Source of the DNA: Eriocheir sinensis
Taxonomy: Eukaryota > Arthropoda > Malacostraca > Decapoda > Varunidae
Reading direction: 5' to 3'
DNA length: 64,000 bases
Assembly (NCBI RefSeq): GCF_024679095.1
Contig: NC_066517.1
Location: 19,013,893-19,077,892 of the forward strand
The notes beneath the pieces were generated by a model. It saw only the letters and a list, made by a program, of their open reading frames with translations, did not search any database and was not told where the DNA came from. This document shows positions 1 through 11,206 of this stretch, piece by piece. Positions within the stretch are counted from its first letter, which is position 1. Each line of letters opens with the position of its first letter. A program made the translations under genes and the position numbers.

Positions 1-285
1 CCCCACCTTCCGCCACTAAGCCATCAAACACCCCCCTGCCCCCTCCTACACAGCTCACGTCCCCCATTCACCCCTATCAAGCCAGCAGCAAACCCTCCAT
101 ATCAAACCTGCCTGTGACTTGAACTCTTGCAAAATGGGAGTATCAAGACACCTCTTCACCGAAATTGACCTCTCGTACTAATTACCTTTTGCATTACTTA
201 TCAGGCTTTTTTGTTTCCTGTTTTTGTTTCCCTTCCCTATTGCTGTAAAGAAGAAAAAAATAGACCACTGCACTCGATCTCTCAC

Positions 286-459
286 CTTGACAGGAAGGCA
301 CGAGCAGAACACCTGGATCTTTGACCTCAGAGCCTTGCACTCACAGCTGGCGCCTTTGAGGAACTGGAGGCACTTCAGCGAGGATGAAGATTGAGCTTTG
401 AGGAGGTTCAGGAAACACAAGCCCCCCAGCAGGATGGCAAACCAGAGTCGCATCGCCAT
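286..459 (-). CDS. First coding exon of a secreted, Cys-containing protein, possibly leucine-rich-repeat (partial)
   Basis: The exon reads 58 codons from ATG at 459 to an AAG|GTGAG donor at 286 (phase 0). Residues 1-22 form a typical signal peptide (MAMRLWFAILLGGLCFLNLL), so the product is probably secreted or membrane-anchored. The remainder carries five cysteines in a C-x8-C-x-C-x10-C-x-C arrangement (residues 30, 39, 41, 52 and 54), which resembles the N-cap of extracellular leucine-rich-repeat proteins. The LRR assignment is inference because the rest of the gene lies left of position 1. Just upstream of the ATG a pyrimidine tract ending in CACAAAG (about 490-510 on the minus strand) could be a 3' splice site, implying a non-coding first exon further right. 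Other small Cys-rich secreted proteins would fit equally well. Confidence 0.5.
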
Positions 460-773
460 CCCAAAGCTGCGCCCGCCCGTTGGATCTTTGTGATACGAAG
501 AGAGAGAAGAAAAGCGATACTTGGCTGAAGGAGTATAAAATAATAGCAAGTAGAAGAATGGATATACCTGAAGGATGCTCATATAAGTGTTGGCAATAGA
601 TGCAAAAATAAGTGAAATGCACACACGATATTATTCACTCAACTTGCAGGAGTTTACACACATAAATACTCTTAAATGCAATAATTAAAGTATAAGTGAG
701 ACCAAAAATTATTATAACTTATTGTATTATCAAATATAAAAATGTGCATTATGAAAAAATATAATACCCAAGA

Positions 774-1010
774 TATGATTGATTGATTGATTGATACTTT
801 ATTGTTGCAAGTAAACAACAAAGAAGAAGGGAGGAGCATGCCGTCCCAACCCCCAGACAGTACAGAGTGTGATTATACAACTAAGGACACATGTGTAAGT
901 AGCAAGATATGAATTATGCAACTAATATATGACCTCGAAAAGTGTCACAACATGCAAATATGATAGATAAAGACATGTTGCACTTTAGAAAATAAAATGT
1001 TACAAAAAAT
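774..1010. repeat. Dispersed repeat with (TTGA)n edge, copy 1
   Basis: A (GATT)n run is followed by ATACTTTATTGTTGC and a G-rich stretch containing GGGAGGAGCATGCC. A related copy starts at about 1717 with the same (TTGA)n run and GGGAGGGGGCAGTACC. A simple-repeat edge is typical of the 3' end of a non-LTR retroelement; the family was not identified. Confidence 0.4.
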
Positions 1011-1344
1011 AGGCACAAACAATGGTACAAAGCCACAAATTGCTGCCCATCCCCCAAAAAACAAGTTGTAACTCTAGGGTAAAAAATCATAACTTTCAAC
1101 ACCTGTCACAAGACCATAACCGTGTGAGGGTCAAAACTTATAAAAATACATGGGCCAGTAATTACTACTATTATCAGTTACTACTATTACTACTATTATC
1201 ATGTTCTGTCATTAGTATAGGCTGTTATAATCACATTTCTGCAAAAAAACTACAATAAAGATGAATAAAAAGAAACGGGTAAATCACTGGTCCATCGCAA
1301 TTCAATACTTCCTAAGGAGAACCGTTAGTTATAAAATATCTTAC

Positions 1345-1420
1345 CCAGGGGCTGTTTTGGACGTCTCCGAGAGCTGGCGTGCGTGCGTATCAGTGAGTGA
1401 GGGCGAATAGGAAATGGTGC
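1345..1420 (-). promoter_or_regulatory. Candidate non-coding first exon and promoter for the 286-459 gene
   Basis: On the minus strand an initiator-like TCACTCACTG lies near 1395-1405, followed by unrepeated sequence and a donor-like CCCTG|GGTAAGAT near 1345. The coding exon at 286-459 has a plausible acceptor just upstream of its ATG, so a 5' UTR exon here would fit. No TATA box was identified. This is a weak, position-based proposal. Confidence 0.2.
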
Positions 1421-1716
1421 ACTAAGTAGGCAGCCGGCAAGAGTTATGAATATAGGAGGTTACGGTGTCTTATCGCCCTGGTACATCCTGTCAGTCGTCT
1501 TCACGCTCCTTGCACAACGAAAATGGGATCTCGGACGCTGGTGAATGAAGAAGAAACTGCTCATCCTTCATTTTGGGTTACTCGCAAACGGCCTAGTGAA
1601 GTAATTACTCGAAATCAAACGAAAAGAAAATGTTGGACACTGGAAATTTTTAAAGCATTTCTATCACTTTTCCGTGGGTTTCAGCATACATATATAAAGG
1701 AAATAGTCGTGGCGTG

Positions 1717-1910
1717 ATGATTGATTGATTGATTGATAAAAGATACAATGGTAGGAAGGAAAGCACAACAAGGGAGGGGGCAGTACCTCCCCCTGGACAA
1801 TAAGACAATAAAATGTTGAGAAGAAGCGCGATATGAAACTAAACAGTAAACAGAGGCCTAGAACACTGGTGATGCTTGAGGGAACTCGGCCACATTTGTT
1901 GAAAGGTATT
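1717..1910. repeat. Dispersed repeat with (TTGA)n edge, copy 2
   Basis: The (TTGA)n run, then an AAGATACAATGG segment and the GGGAGGGGGCAGTACC block, matches the copy at 774-1010 in order and orientation but is diverged. Confidence 0.4.
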
Positions 1911-2169
1911 AGCATATAGTTACGTGAAAAAAAATATAATAGTTGGCGACTTTATATGTTGTGAAAAAATATGCTACAACGGAAATGGAAGATAATGCCA
2001 TATTCTGTCCTCACTCAGATAAGATAAATAGACACAGTGCTTGCAGAAAGTATCCATAAGTGACACGAAACTATAACTGAGAGAAGCAGCATCGTTACCA
2101 ATAAAGTAATTAGAGTCCAGTCCAGTCCAGTAGTAGGTGTGGGATTGCCTTTGTAACGGCTCCCACATA

Positions 2170-2402
2170 TATATATGGACCCATATTCTCAAACGTTTCG
2201 ACGCCTTGGGTATATATATTTTGAGGCTCTCGTACAAGTTTTGGGGATTGCCATGGGTGGTTTCATATGTTTGGTGGTAGTTTTGCAAGATTTCTACGCC
2301 ATGAGCAGGTAAAACACTCTTGAGAACTCGAGACATCTTCTATATGGCTTTCAAAAAATATTGTATCAGGAGCCCGAAGCGGTTGAGAATATGACCCATG
2401 GT
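2170..2402 (-). mobile_element. Short TIR element, family A, copy 1
   Basis: The left end reads CCCATATTCTCAAACG and the right end reads CGGTTGAGAATATGACCC, which are inverted copies of each other. The interior matches the other family A copies at 2870, 3838, 5322, 13415, 16562, 16800, 31985 and 53625. No coding capacity is seen, so this is a non-autonomous MITE-like repeat. Confidence 0.55.
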
Positions 2403-2869
2403 CCTTATTCTTGTTTCTTGATTGTTGATTGGCGTTGTTGTGTCTTTTAGTCTTGGAGAAAGGAGGCTGCACGGAAAAATTACACAGGAAACACACAGCA
2501 AAGAAAAAATGACTAGCCGACCTTGAAGAAAATAATATAGCTTTTACCAACAGCAGTGAGAACAGAAGAGAACAAAAGAGGGATATTATAAGAGGAAGCG
2601 AGAATAACAGAAGAGAGACTGAAATAAGGACAAGCCACACAGCATCTCGACATCAACAAACGCGGGTGATCTTCTGCGTTGGCAGGATGAGCGCGCAATC
2701 AGACACTCAGCAATTAATACAGGTCGGCAGGTCAGGAAATTAGTGACGCCGCAAGAACGAGACAGACATGGCATCAGCTCAGAAAAGGAGGAGGCAAATA
2801 CTCAAATATTCCCGTCTGTGACCATAATGAACCACACTTAACCCCACGCTCGCCCATAACACTTAAGTC

Positions 2870-3180
2870 GGTATGATAAGATACTTTCCCTTCTCACATC
2901 ATCTATTTCTAAAGGTCAAAGAGGGGATCAATCGGGTTAAAATGAGCGTTTCTTTAGGTTCACGGTACAGAAGAAGGGTCAAACTACCACTAGGGCCATA
3001 CAACTACTCCTGGATTTTTTTTTTTTTTTTTTTTTTTTTACAGCAGAGGCAAATGTTAAAAAAAAAAAAACGATACTCACAAAAAAAAGCCCGAAACTCA
3101 CAAAAAGCACAAAACTCCTACGAATGGCTTGTCAAATATGTGTTCTTGGGCGACGAAATGTCTTATGATACGACCCTTAT
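2870..3180 (+). mobile_element. Short TIR element, family A, copy 2, interrupted
   Basis: The family A interior is present (AACTACCACTAGGGCCATAC, then ACTCCTACGAATGGCTTGTC) but is split at about 3016-3112 by a poly-T/poly-A rich insertion that belongs to family B (CAGCAGAGGCAAATG). Confidence 0.5.
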
Positions 3181-3239
3181 TTATTTTCTTTAATTTCAGG
3201 GCTGTTATTTGTGTCCTGTGAAGAAGGGCGGCATACGTA

Positions 3240-3430
3240 GCTACTTCTGAGGATGACCTGACGCGAAAGCAAGAGAAATTGAGGTTTTTACTTCTGAGGA
3301 TGACCTGACGCGAAAGCAAGAGAAATTGAGGTTTTTACTTCTGAGGATGACCTGACGCGAAAGCAAGAGAAATTGAGGTTTTTACTTCTGAGGATGACCT
3401 GACGCGAAAGCAAGAGAAATTGAGGTTTTA
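3240..3430 (+). repeat. 47-bp tandem repeat, four copies
   Basis: A 47-bp unit beginning ACTTCTGAGGATGACCTGAC is repeated four times almost without change. A longer, diverged version of the unit (about 125 bp, marked by AGGAAGGGCG and TGACGCGGAAG) continues through 3430-3780, with one isolated copy at 4048-4130. Confidence 0.85.
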
Positions 3431-3790
3431 TTTAGCCAGCATTTCTTCCTTTCTTCTTTCTTTTTAGTTTTGTTCTGTTTAGGAAGGGCGGTCTACCCGT
3501 AGCTACTTCTGAAGGTCGGCCTGACGCGGAAGAGTAAGGGATTAAGGTATTGTTAGGCCAGCATTTCTTCCTTTGGTGGTTGTTTGGGTTTTGTTGGGTT
3601 TGGGAAGGGCGATCTGCGTAGCTGCATATGAGGGTGTCATGACGCGGAAGCAAAAGGAATCAAGGTATCGTATTACTAACCCAGCGTTTCTTCCTTTCGT
3701 AGTTGAGTTTTATTTGGTTTAGGAAGGGCGGTTTATGTAGGTTAGAGTGCATGGCCTGCCGCGGATGGAAAAGGGATTAAGGTATTTTGG
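3430..3790 (+). repeat. Degenerate ~125-bp tandem repeat
   Basis: About three diverged units share AGGAAGGGCGGTCTAC-like starts, a TGACGCGGAAG core and a CAGCATTTCTTCCTTT end. They are the ancestral or expanded form of the 47-bp array to the left. Confidence 0.6.
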
Positions 3791-3837
3791 AATCAGCGTT
3801 TATTCTTTCCTAGGCTGGTTGATATTTGTGTCTTTGG

Positions 3838-4060
3838 GTAATATTCCTTCCCCTTCCCACATCAACTATATCCAAAGACCGAAAACGAGATTATTCGTTT
3901 GTTCAAGAATATTTTTCACATTTATGGCACAGAGGAAGTATCACACTCGGTCACACATCACCAGGGTCATAAAACTACCCCTGGAAATGCCCAAAACGCC
4001 TACGTCAAATGTGTGTATGTGCTTGGGTGCTGAAGTGTTTAAGAATATGGCATGTAGGAA
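3838..4060 (+). mobile_element. Short TIR element, family A, copy 3
   Basis: It contains the family A blocks CACATCAACTATATCCAAAG, CAGGGTCATAAAACTACCCC and GGAAATGCCCAAAACGCCTA in the usual order, ending GTTTAAGAATATGGC. No ORF of note. Confidence 0.5.
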
Positions 4061-4139
4061 GGGCGGATTACGTAGCCTTATCCGTGATGACGACGCGAAA
4101 GCAGAGGGAATCGAGGTATTACTTGCGCGAGTGTGAATT

Positions 4140-4631
4140 ACATGCTTGTCAAATAGAGATGCATAAAGAGGAACAGAACGCCCGTAAGAAGCTTTCATCA
4201 CAAACAAAGTAAGAGGTAGTTGCCAAACGAATAATAGAAATCAAATATATTCTTTTGTTTATTCATTTTCTGCGCTAGTCCAGTCAACTCTTCTTACTTT
4301 TTTCTCCTATTCTCATCTTCGTTATTCTGGCTGCTCTACTCGCTGTTCTCTACGAGCTATTTCTTATACTCTGGGTTTCCGGTAAGCCTTTGGATAAGAT
4401 AGCGCGTGACCTTTATACCTTTACTGATGTTTAGGAAGGATCAAGTGAGATCATTCAGGAGTCTTTCAGAGGCTACAGATGGCGTGTTGGTACGTAGGAG
4501 GGATAACTCTTAAACTAGTCTGTCTGCTTAACCTTAACAAAAGAAAAGTAAGAGCTATAGAAGACAAGCGAGAGAGAAAGGGGGGGGGTGGGGGTTAGTC
4601 AGCTCGAGGCACGTGATGCTGACGAATTGCT

Positions 4632-4662
<31 letters not shown>

Positions 4663-4680
4663 GCCGCTGCCCTTGAGGCT
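4140..4680. other. Intergenic, no gene seen
   Basis: Mixed-composition sequence with a poly-G run near 4581 and a poly-T run at about 4640-4661. No splice-flanked coding segment or repeat family was recognised. Confidence 0.5.
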
Positions 4681-4711
4681 GATTAATTGGGTCTGAGGTG
4701 ATGGTGGTTGT

Positions 4712-5105
4712 GTGTGTGTGTGTGTGTGTGTGTGTACATACATATACGTTCTACAGAAGATATTGTATAGATAGCAAGCAAATTCGAATAAAAAATGCTC
4801 TTCCTCCTCCTCCTCCTCCTCCTCCTCTTCCTTCTCCTCCTTCTTTTTCCCCTCCTTTTCCTCCTCCTCCTCCTATTCACTTCTCTATTGTTTTCCTTCT
4901 GTTGTTTCCTTTCCTGAACTCTATTTTCGTTCTTTCCTCAAATACTGCAACTATTTTTATCATACCTCCTCCTCCTCCTCCTCCTCCTCTTTATTCTTTC
5001 TCTCCTGGTTTCTCTTTTTCTCCTCCTCCATCTCTTTATCTTACCCCGTCTTTCTCCTTCTCCTCCTGTTTATCCCCCCTCCTCCTCGTCCTCCTTCTCG
5101 CTATC
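4712..5105. repeat. (GT)n followed by (TCC)n low-complexity tract
   Basis: A short (GT)n run at 4712-4735 precedes about 300 bases of TCC/CTC-rich pyrimidine sequence. Reading frames here give only Pro/Leu or Arg/Lys runs and are not genes. Confidence 0.85.
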
Positions 5106-5321
5106 CTCTTATAACACAATGAACTTTTGATTTGTTGAGGAAAATTTCGATTCTATCTTCGTACCCGGAAAAGGGAATCGGGTATCTATTTTTGTAGCCA
5201 ATTGTTGTCAGAAACGGCGCGTCTCCGGAGCTTGCTGTCATGCGCGGTGGCGAGGACAGCGAACGCCGCCATAGCAGTTGTGTTTGTGTTACGTTGATGC
5301 GAGAAAAAAAGGAACTCAGAC

Positions 5322-5760
5322 CCATCTTCTCAAACACTCCGGGGCTTACACACCCACATTTGATACGGGTTTTAGAGTGGTTATTGTGGGTATTTCCATG
5401 GGTGGTTATGTGAGCCTGTGCATCGCTCTGGGTGTTGGCTTTTAAAGGCGATTCCTCACACCCACTGTAATTACGTGTAAAGACTGTAAATATAGTTAAA
5501 ACTCAACGCAAGGTTTTTATATACCAGAGAGAGAGGAAAAAAAGACAGAAGTGAAGGGAATCCGCTCGGCCATATCTGCATCACTTCCAATTCACAACTT
5601 ATGGAACCAACGTAAATGTCTAACAAGCCTGGTGATAACTTGACAAGGCTTCTGCACCATGACTGTGAAAAAGCACTCATGAGAACCCGACTGATCTTCT
5701 TTGTAGCCTTTGGAAATATACTTGTTGTGAGTGCCGAAAGCGTTGGAGAACATGGATCTT
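5322..5760 (-). mobile_element. Short TIR element, family A, copy 4, with internal insertion
   Basis: The left end ACCCATCTTCTCAAACACT and the right end CGTTGGAGAACATGGATC are inverted relative to each other. The interior matches the reverse of other copies (GGGTATTTCCATGGGTGG, CTCATGAGAACCCGACTGAT). The copy is about 200 bp longer than the others, so 5460-5640 may be inserted sequence. Confidence 0.45.
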
Positions 5761-6327
5761 AAAAAACAATATGGGAGGATGTCGGTGAAATAAGAACATT
5801 ACCAAATAAATGTATAATTGAAAAAAAGAAACACTGAGCGGACCTAGAACCAGTGGAGAGAAGTAAGATCAACTCTATATAGAAAACAGAAAGAAAAACG
5901 TTACCGAACAGATGTAGAAAATAATGGAAAAAACTTTACCGAGTTATAATATATTGAATAAATACGAGGAATACAAGCCTGTCATGAGTTTCCTTTAGTT
6001 TTGCTTGACTTATAACCGAAAGTATAGAGTACACAAACCGTCTTCTCCTTGCGTTAAAAGAAAATGAAAAGGAGAAATAAGAATGTAAAAGAAATATATA
6101 AAGGGAAAAAATAGCAGAATATGAAACAAACCCATTCCTCTTCTTTGCTCAAATAGAAGAGAAATAATAGAAATCGGATAAGATAAGAGAAAATAAGAAG
6201 AAATTTAAACAACCAATCTCTCAGCCAATCAATCCGTCCTGCTGCTGTGAAGGAAAAGGAAACGGAAAAAGAACAGGAAAGACGGACACGCGGTTAAAGG
6301 CGAAGAAAAAGTATTATAACAAAAACC

Positions 6328-6420
6328 ATGTTGAAAGTGTTGCCAAGGAAGGAGAAATTCTTTAAAGTTTCCTCCCGTTTGCTGTTTCTTGTGACCGCTG
6401 CTCTCTTGGTGATGGTGATG
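6328..6420 (+). CDS. Star-like gene exon 1 (signal anchor)
   Basis: Thirty-one codons from ATG at 6328 to the donor ATG|GTGAGT at 6420, phase 0. It encodes a basic cytoplasmic tip and the transmembrane anchor. It is too short to stand out as an open reading frame and was found by looking for an anchor exon with matching phase. Confidence 0.65.
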
Positions 6421-8241
6421 GTGAGTGGCGGAGGGGTGGTGGTGGTGGTGGTGGTTCGTCATGGTAGATGATGATACTAGTAGTAATGGTGGTAATGGTG
6501 GGGATGATGGTAGCTGTGGATAGGGCGAAAAGAAGGAGGGGGAGAGGCGGAGAGGGAGGAAGAACACGAGGAGGAAGAGGGCTGGGGTAGGGGTGAAGGG
6601 CCTGTCTGGAGGTGATGTGCCGTGGCTTCCCTGCAGGTGACGTGGCGGAGAGACACGGAGGAAAGAAGAGACGGCCGCGGCCACGGGAGGAGGAGGAGGA
6701 GGAGGAGGAAGAAGAGGACTGGAGGTGGTGGAGAGCCTGCCTTTTTTATTTATTTATTTTATTTTTTTTTTTAGGTGCTGACTATAGTGCCTGTAGGCTG
6801 TCTTGTGGGATCTCTTGGGTGACCCCAGCCCGTTAGTGGCGCAGACGAATTTTATTTATAGTGGCTACCGTAATATATGACTCTTGCTTAGCCCATGCTG
6901 CCCCCCGGTGCTCCATTTGAATGAAGTCGCTGAAGTTAAGGTTGATTGAAGAAGTGGTCAGCATGTGGGTAATATTCCGTCACTCGGCGATGGTTGAAAA
7001 ACCAGCGTGTTTCGGTGGGACTTGAACCTAGGTCCACGGGCTCATCACGCCCGCACGCTGACCACTCGGCCACCGCCTCCCCTAGGAGATTGATGTTAGT
7101 GCCGCGGCTCTCCTGCAGGTGACGTGGAGTGCGGGGACACGGAGGGAAGAAGAGACGGCTGCGGCCGCAGGAGGAGGAGGCGGAGGACTGGAGGTAGTGG
7201 AGGGCCTGCCTGGAAGCGACGCCCGCGCCGTAGATCTGCTGCAGCGGCACTGGCTCCAGGCGCCCTCCGCGCTGCCCTACAACCTTACCGAGAGTCCCGC
7301 CTACCTGTCTGCTGCCAAGGGTGACACCTGGACCTTCGTGCACCACTACGTGACGCGGCTCTTCGAAGGTGAGATTGATCAAGTGAACAGGTCAATTCGA
7401 CTTCGCTGAGGCGGGGGCGCTGGACGTCCACATACTGTAACTTTCTGACTTTGCTAGTCGCAGGGGACGGGCAACTCAGATTAACTAAACGCAGGTGTTT
7501 CTGATGATATATCATCATCTCCTTGTTCCAGGGCAGCGAGGCGGCTTCTTCGTGGAGGCGGGGGCGCTGGACGGCCAGATGCTGTCCAACTCGCTGTGGC
7601 TGGAGCGGGAGCTGGGCTGGATGGGGCTGCTCGTCGAGCCTGACCCCATGAGTTACTCGTGGCTCGTGACGAAGCACCGCAAGGCCTGGACCTCCAACAC
7701 CTGCCTCTCCCACACGGGCGTCACCAAGGCCTCGGTGCACGTCTCCCTCACGCTGCCCGCGGGCTATCGGGCGCGGCCGTGGTACATGAAGGGATCCTCA
7801 TACGAGTTTGGTGTCACGTTAAACAGCCCAAGTATCAATAAATTCGTCAATGCTGCTGATAAGTCTTATTCGGTAGTCAGCTGCTTCCCTCTGGTCACTT
7901 ATCTACGAGCTCTTAACGTTAGTACGATAGATTTCCTCTCCCTGGACACCCAAGGAAGCGAGATGGAGATCCTGAAGACCATTCCCTGGGACGAGGTGAA
8001 CGTGAGGGCGGTGGTGGTGGAGATTATCGGGTCAAGGACAGGAGCAAGGTTCCTGAGCCACTACATGAAGAGTCTCGGGTTCACTCTGGTGGGTCAGTAC
8101 CACGACAGTGTGTTCGTGAAGGAAGGCGACCCGGCCCTGGACAAGCTGAGGTCAAAGGACGGGTGGGAACTCGTGGTAATAAGCCCGACGGAGGAGGAGT
8201 CGGAGGTCACGACGACTGGTAAAGGTCAGGAAGGTCAATGA
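6328..8241 (+). CDS. Star-like FkbM-family methyltransferase-fold membrane protein, complete (3 exons)
   Basis: The exons are 6328-6420, 7119-7368 and 7532-8241; phases agree (0, then 1) and give 350 residues plus a TGA stop. Residues 1-31 are a short basic N-terminus (MLKVLPRKEKFFK) followed by a hydrophobic segment, a type II signal anchor. Residues 32-114 hold a low-complexity Ala/Gly stretch and a segment ending APSALPYNLT that is typical of arthropod Star-like proteins. The FkbM (Methyltransf_21) domain starts near residue 118. Its SAM-binding glycine motif is FFVEAGALDG (120-129), then LLVEPDP, and the DFLSLDTQGSE motif lies around 248-258. Members of this family are described as methyltransferase-like; Drosophila Star acts in EGF ligand trafficking. 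Enzymatic activity here is not shown. The start is favoured by the AAAACC context and the anchor it creates. An AATAAA at 8590 is a possible poly(A) signal. Confidence 0.85.
6613..6741 (+). pseudogene. Decayed duplicate of Star-like exon 2 start
   Basis: The stretch from GTGCCGTGGC through a CTGCAG|GTGACGTGG acceptor to GGAGAGCCTGCC parallels the true exon 2 start (about 7098-7212) almost base by base, but indels shift the frame. If spliced after exon 1 it would read Arg-rich sequence and stop inside the following poly-T. It is cut off by the SINE at 6742. Confidence 0.7.
6742..7083 (-). mobile_element. tRNA-derived SINE in the Star-like intron
   Basis: On the minus strand the element starts near 7083 with a tRNA-like head: GGTGGCCGAGTGGTCAGCG holds an A-box and GGTTCAAGTCC a B-box. 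The body follows, and it ends at an A-rich tail (the T-rich run 6742-6773 on the plus strand). This is the layout of a Pol III SINE with a tRNA-Leu/Ser-like head. It interrupts the duplicated exon 2 fragment. Confidence 0.75.
7119..7368 (+). CDS. Star-like gene exon 2
   Basis: The acceptor is CTCCTGCAG|GTGACG and the donor GAAG|GTGAGA, phase 0 in and phase 1 out. It encodes an Ala/Gly run from a GC-rich triplet repeat and then the conserved segment upstream of the FkbM domain (LQAPSALPYNLTESPAYLS). Confidence 0.8.
7532..8241 (+). CDS. Star-like gene exon 3 (FkbM domain)
   Basis: The acceptor is TTGTTCCAG|GGCAGC; the split Gly codon with exon 2 gives LFEGQRGGFFVEAGALDG. The exon encodes the whole SAM-binding fold and an acidic tail, ending TGA at 8239-8241. 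The 3' UTR begins almost at once with a 66-bp (GT)n run. Confidence 0.9.
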
Positions 8242-8245
8242 GTGC

Positions 8246-8248
<3 letters not shown>

Positions 8249-8315
<67 letters not shown>
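8249..8315 (+). repeat. (GT)n microsatellite in Star-like 3' UTR
   Basis: About 33 uninterrupted GT units starting eight bases after the stop codon. Confidence 0.95.
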
Positions 8316-8317
<2 letters not shown>

Positions 8318-8589
8318 TGTTAAGTCACTGTGATGTATTTTTTTACTTGAGTCTATTAATTTAGCTTTGTTTTGCTTTCGCTGTGTTGTCCTATAAATTA
8401 TAATTCCCCTCCCTCCCTTTCCCTCACGTCCGTCGCTGTTTTCTTCTTTTTTTCTTCTATTATTTATCACTTTAGTCTGCACGAATTTACATTATTAATA
8501 TTGTTACTAGAGTGTGAAGTTCCTGCTGTTACGCCGAGCTATTAAAGTGTTATTGTGCATTTAACTTATTATGTACAGTATGTCCAGTC

Positions 8590-8595
8590 AATAAA
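8590..8595 (+). terminator. Possible poly(A) signal of the Star-like gene
   Basis: AATAAA lies 349 bases after the stop codon, just before the long microsatellite tract. No transcript end is available to confirm it. Confidence 0.35.
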
Positions 8596-8644
8596 CTATC
8601 TAACTATCTATCTTTCTCGTTCTCCATATCCTCTCATCCTTCCC

Positions 8645-9240
<596 letters not shown>

Positions 9241-9299
9241 GAAGGAAAGAAAGGCAGTGAGGGAAACAATACACACTAAGTATATATAAAAAATAGTAT

Positions 9300-9760
9300 A
9301 TTATGGCGAAGGAGGGGAAAAAGGAGGAGGAGGAGGACGAGGAGGATGCGGGTACACTTATCAGGAATATTATTTTATCACATTACCATCCACTCTTCTG
9401 CCTATCCACTTCTTTACACTCCACCACCACCACCACCTCCTCCTTCTCCTCCTCCTCTCTCTCTTTCCTGCTCTTCATTAATGTTACAACGTCTGTCATT
9501 TTCTTCTTCACTTGATCATTACTATTATTATTATCATTGCTGCTGTTGTTGTCATTATTATCATTATTATTATTCATACTAGGTTACTACAGTTATTATT
9601 TTTCCAGGTAGGGTAAAACTGAGTGACTAAAGTAATACAGGACCATGAATTAACAACTTTTTGAGTCTCCCATCAATGATCACAGTCGTTCTTTACATTA
9701 TTATTATTATCATCGATTATTTTTTCTCTCCATCTGGTGTGTAATATCTTTGCATTCTCT
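9300..9760. repeat. Low-complexity GGA, ACC/TCC and TTA tracts
   Basis: Short GGA, CCA, CTC and ATT runs alternate. Nothing gene-like was seen. Confidence 0.7.
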
Positions 9761-9771
9761 TTATCTTATTC

Positions 9772-10580
9772 AATTCTTTCTTCTCGTGTTCTGTTGCCCT
9801 TCATATTACTATTATCGTATGTTTTTATTTCTCCTTCTGGTGTCTAATATTTTTTGCGGCCTCTTCTTCTTCTTTAATTCCTTCTGCTCGTGTTCTGTTG
9901 CTCTTCATATTATTATTATCATATGGTTTTTATTTCTCCATCTGTTGTTTAATATTTTTGCGGCTTCTTTTTCTTCTTTAATTCTTTCTGCTCGTGTTCT
10001 GTTGCTCTTCATATTATTATTATCATATGGTTTTTATTTCTCCATCTGGTGTTTAATATTTTTGCGGCTTCTTTTTCTTCTTTAATTCTTTCTGCTCGTG
10101 TTCTGTTGCTCTTTAAATTATTATTATCATATGGGTTTTTTTCTCCATCTGGTGTTTAATATTTTTGCGGCTTCTTTTTCTTCTTTAATTCTCTCTGCTC
10201 GTGTTCTGTTGCTCTTCATATTATTATTATCATATGTTTTTTTTTCTACATCTGGTGTTTAATATTTTTGCGGCTTCTTTTTCTTCTTCAATTCTTTCTG
10301 CTCGTGTTCTGTTGCTCTTCATATTATTATTATCATATGGGTTTTTTTTTCTCCATCTGGTGTTTAATATTTTTGCGGCTTCTTTTTCTTCTTTAATTCT
10401 TTCTGCTCGTGTTCTGTTGCTCTTCGTATTATTATTATCATATGGGTTTTTATTTCTCCATCTGGTGTTTAATATTTTTGCGGCTTCTTTTTCTTCTTTA
10501 ATTCTTTCTGCTCGTGTTCTGTTGCTCTTCGTATTCTTGTTATCGTATCACTTTGATTTTTCCGTCCGGTGTAAGTATCT
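9772..10580 (+). repeat. ~105-bp tandem repeat, about eight copies
   Basis: Each unit contains TTCTGCTCGTGTTCTGTTGC, TATTATTATTATCATATGG, CCATCTGGTGTTTAATATTT and TGCGGCTTCTTTTTCTTC. The copies are very similar and only the flanking ones are diverged. Open frames across it are a by-product of the repetition. Confidence 0.9.
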
Positions 10581-10784
10581 TTGTTGTCTCTCTATCTTCT
10601 CCTCTTTCTTACTGTGTTCTCTTTTTTACTTGTTTCTCGGTTAATATATATCTTTTTTTTTTAGTTGTGCAGTCTCTTTTCATTTGTTTTTTTCCTTTTC
10701 CTTTCCTGTTTCTTTTCCTTAAATTCTTTGTCCTTGTTTCTCACGATAATTTTTCTGATGTACGTTATTTTTTTTTTCCTGTCG

Positions 10785-11060
10785 TTGTGATGATGATGAC
10801 GATGATGATTCCTTGCAACGATATTCTTATTTTTACGTTGAATATTTTAGCTTCACTTTTTTTTTTTATTGTTTTATTCTTAATTACCAAAGATGCTGAT
10901 GATGACGATGATGATTCCTTGCAACGATATTCTTATTTTTACGCTGAATATTTTAGCTTCACTTTCTTATTTCTTATCGTTTTATTCTTAACTACCAAAG
11001 ATGATGATGATGATGGTGATGATGATAGTGGTGTAGATGACCTTTACTCATACTAGAACT
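10785..11060 (+). repeat. Two ~110-bp direct repeats with (GAT)n
   Basis: A (GATGATGAC)n run followed by TCCTTGCAACGATATTCTTA and TTTTAGCTTCAC occurs at about 10785-10890 and again at 10893-11000, then degenerates into (GAT)n. Confidence 0.75.
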
Positions 11061-11134
11061 GCTTGCTTAATTACTTCAGTTGACTATTTGACTTTCATTT
11101 TGTTTTCTCTCTTGTTCTTTCTTCCGATATAGTG

Positions 11135-11206
11135 ATGATGATGATGATGATGATGGTGGTGGTGATGGTGATGGTGGATGCGGTGGTCAGCAAAACAACA
11201 CCGCAG
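11135..11206 (+). CDS. CBM14 gene exon 1 (leader encoded by a triplet microsatellite)
   Basis: Seven ATG codons, three GTG codons and a mixed ATG/GTG run encode a hydrophobic leader, followed by the donor CCGCAG|GTACGT. The phase (0) matches exon 2. No basic N-region precedes the core, so it is an unusual signal peptide, and an upstream exon cannot be excluded. Confidence 0.5.

Noticed and set aside
178..285. Extension of the 286-459 frame to a stop at 178
   Set aside because: The perfect donor AAG|GTGAGAG at 286 and the loss of complex sequence after it argue that this is intron.
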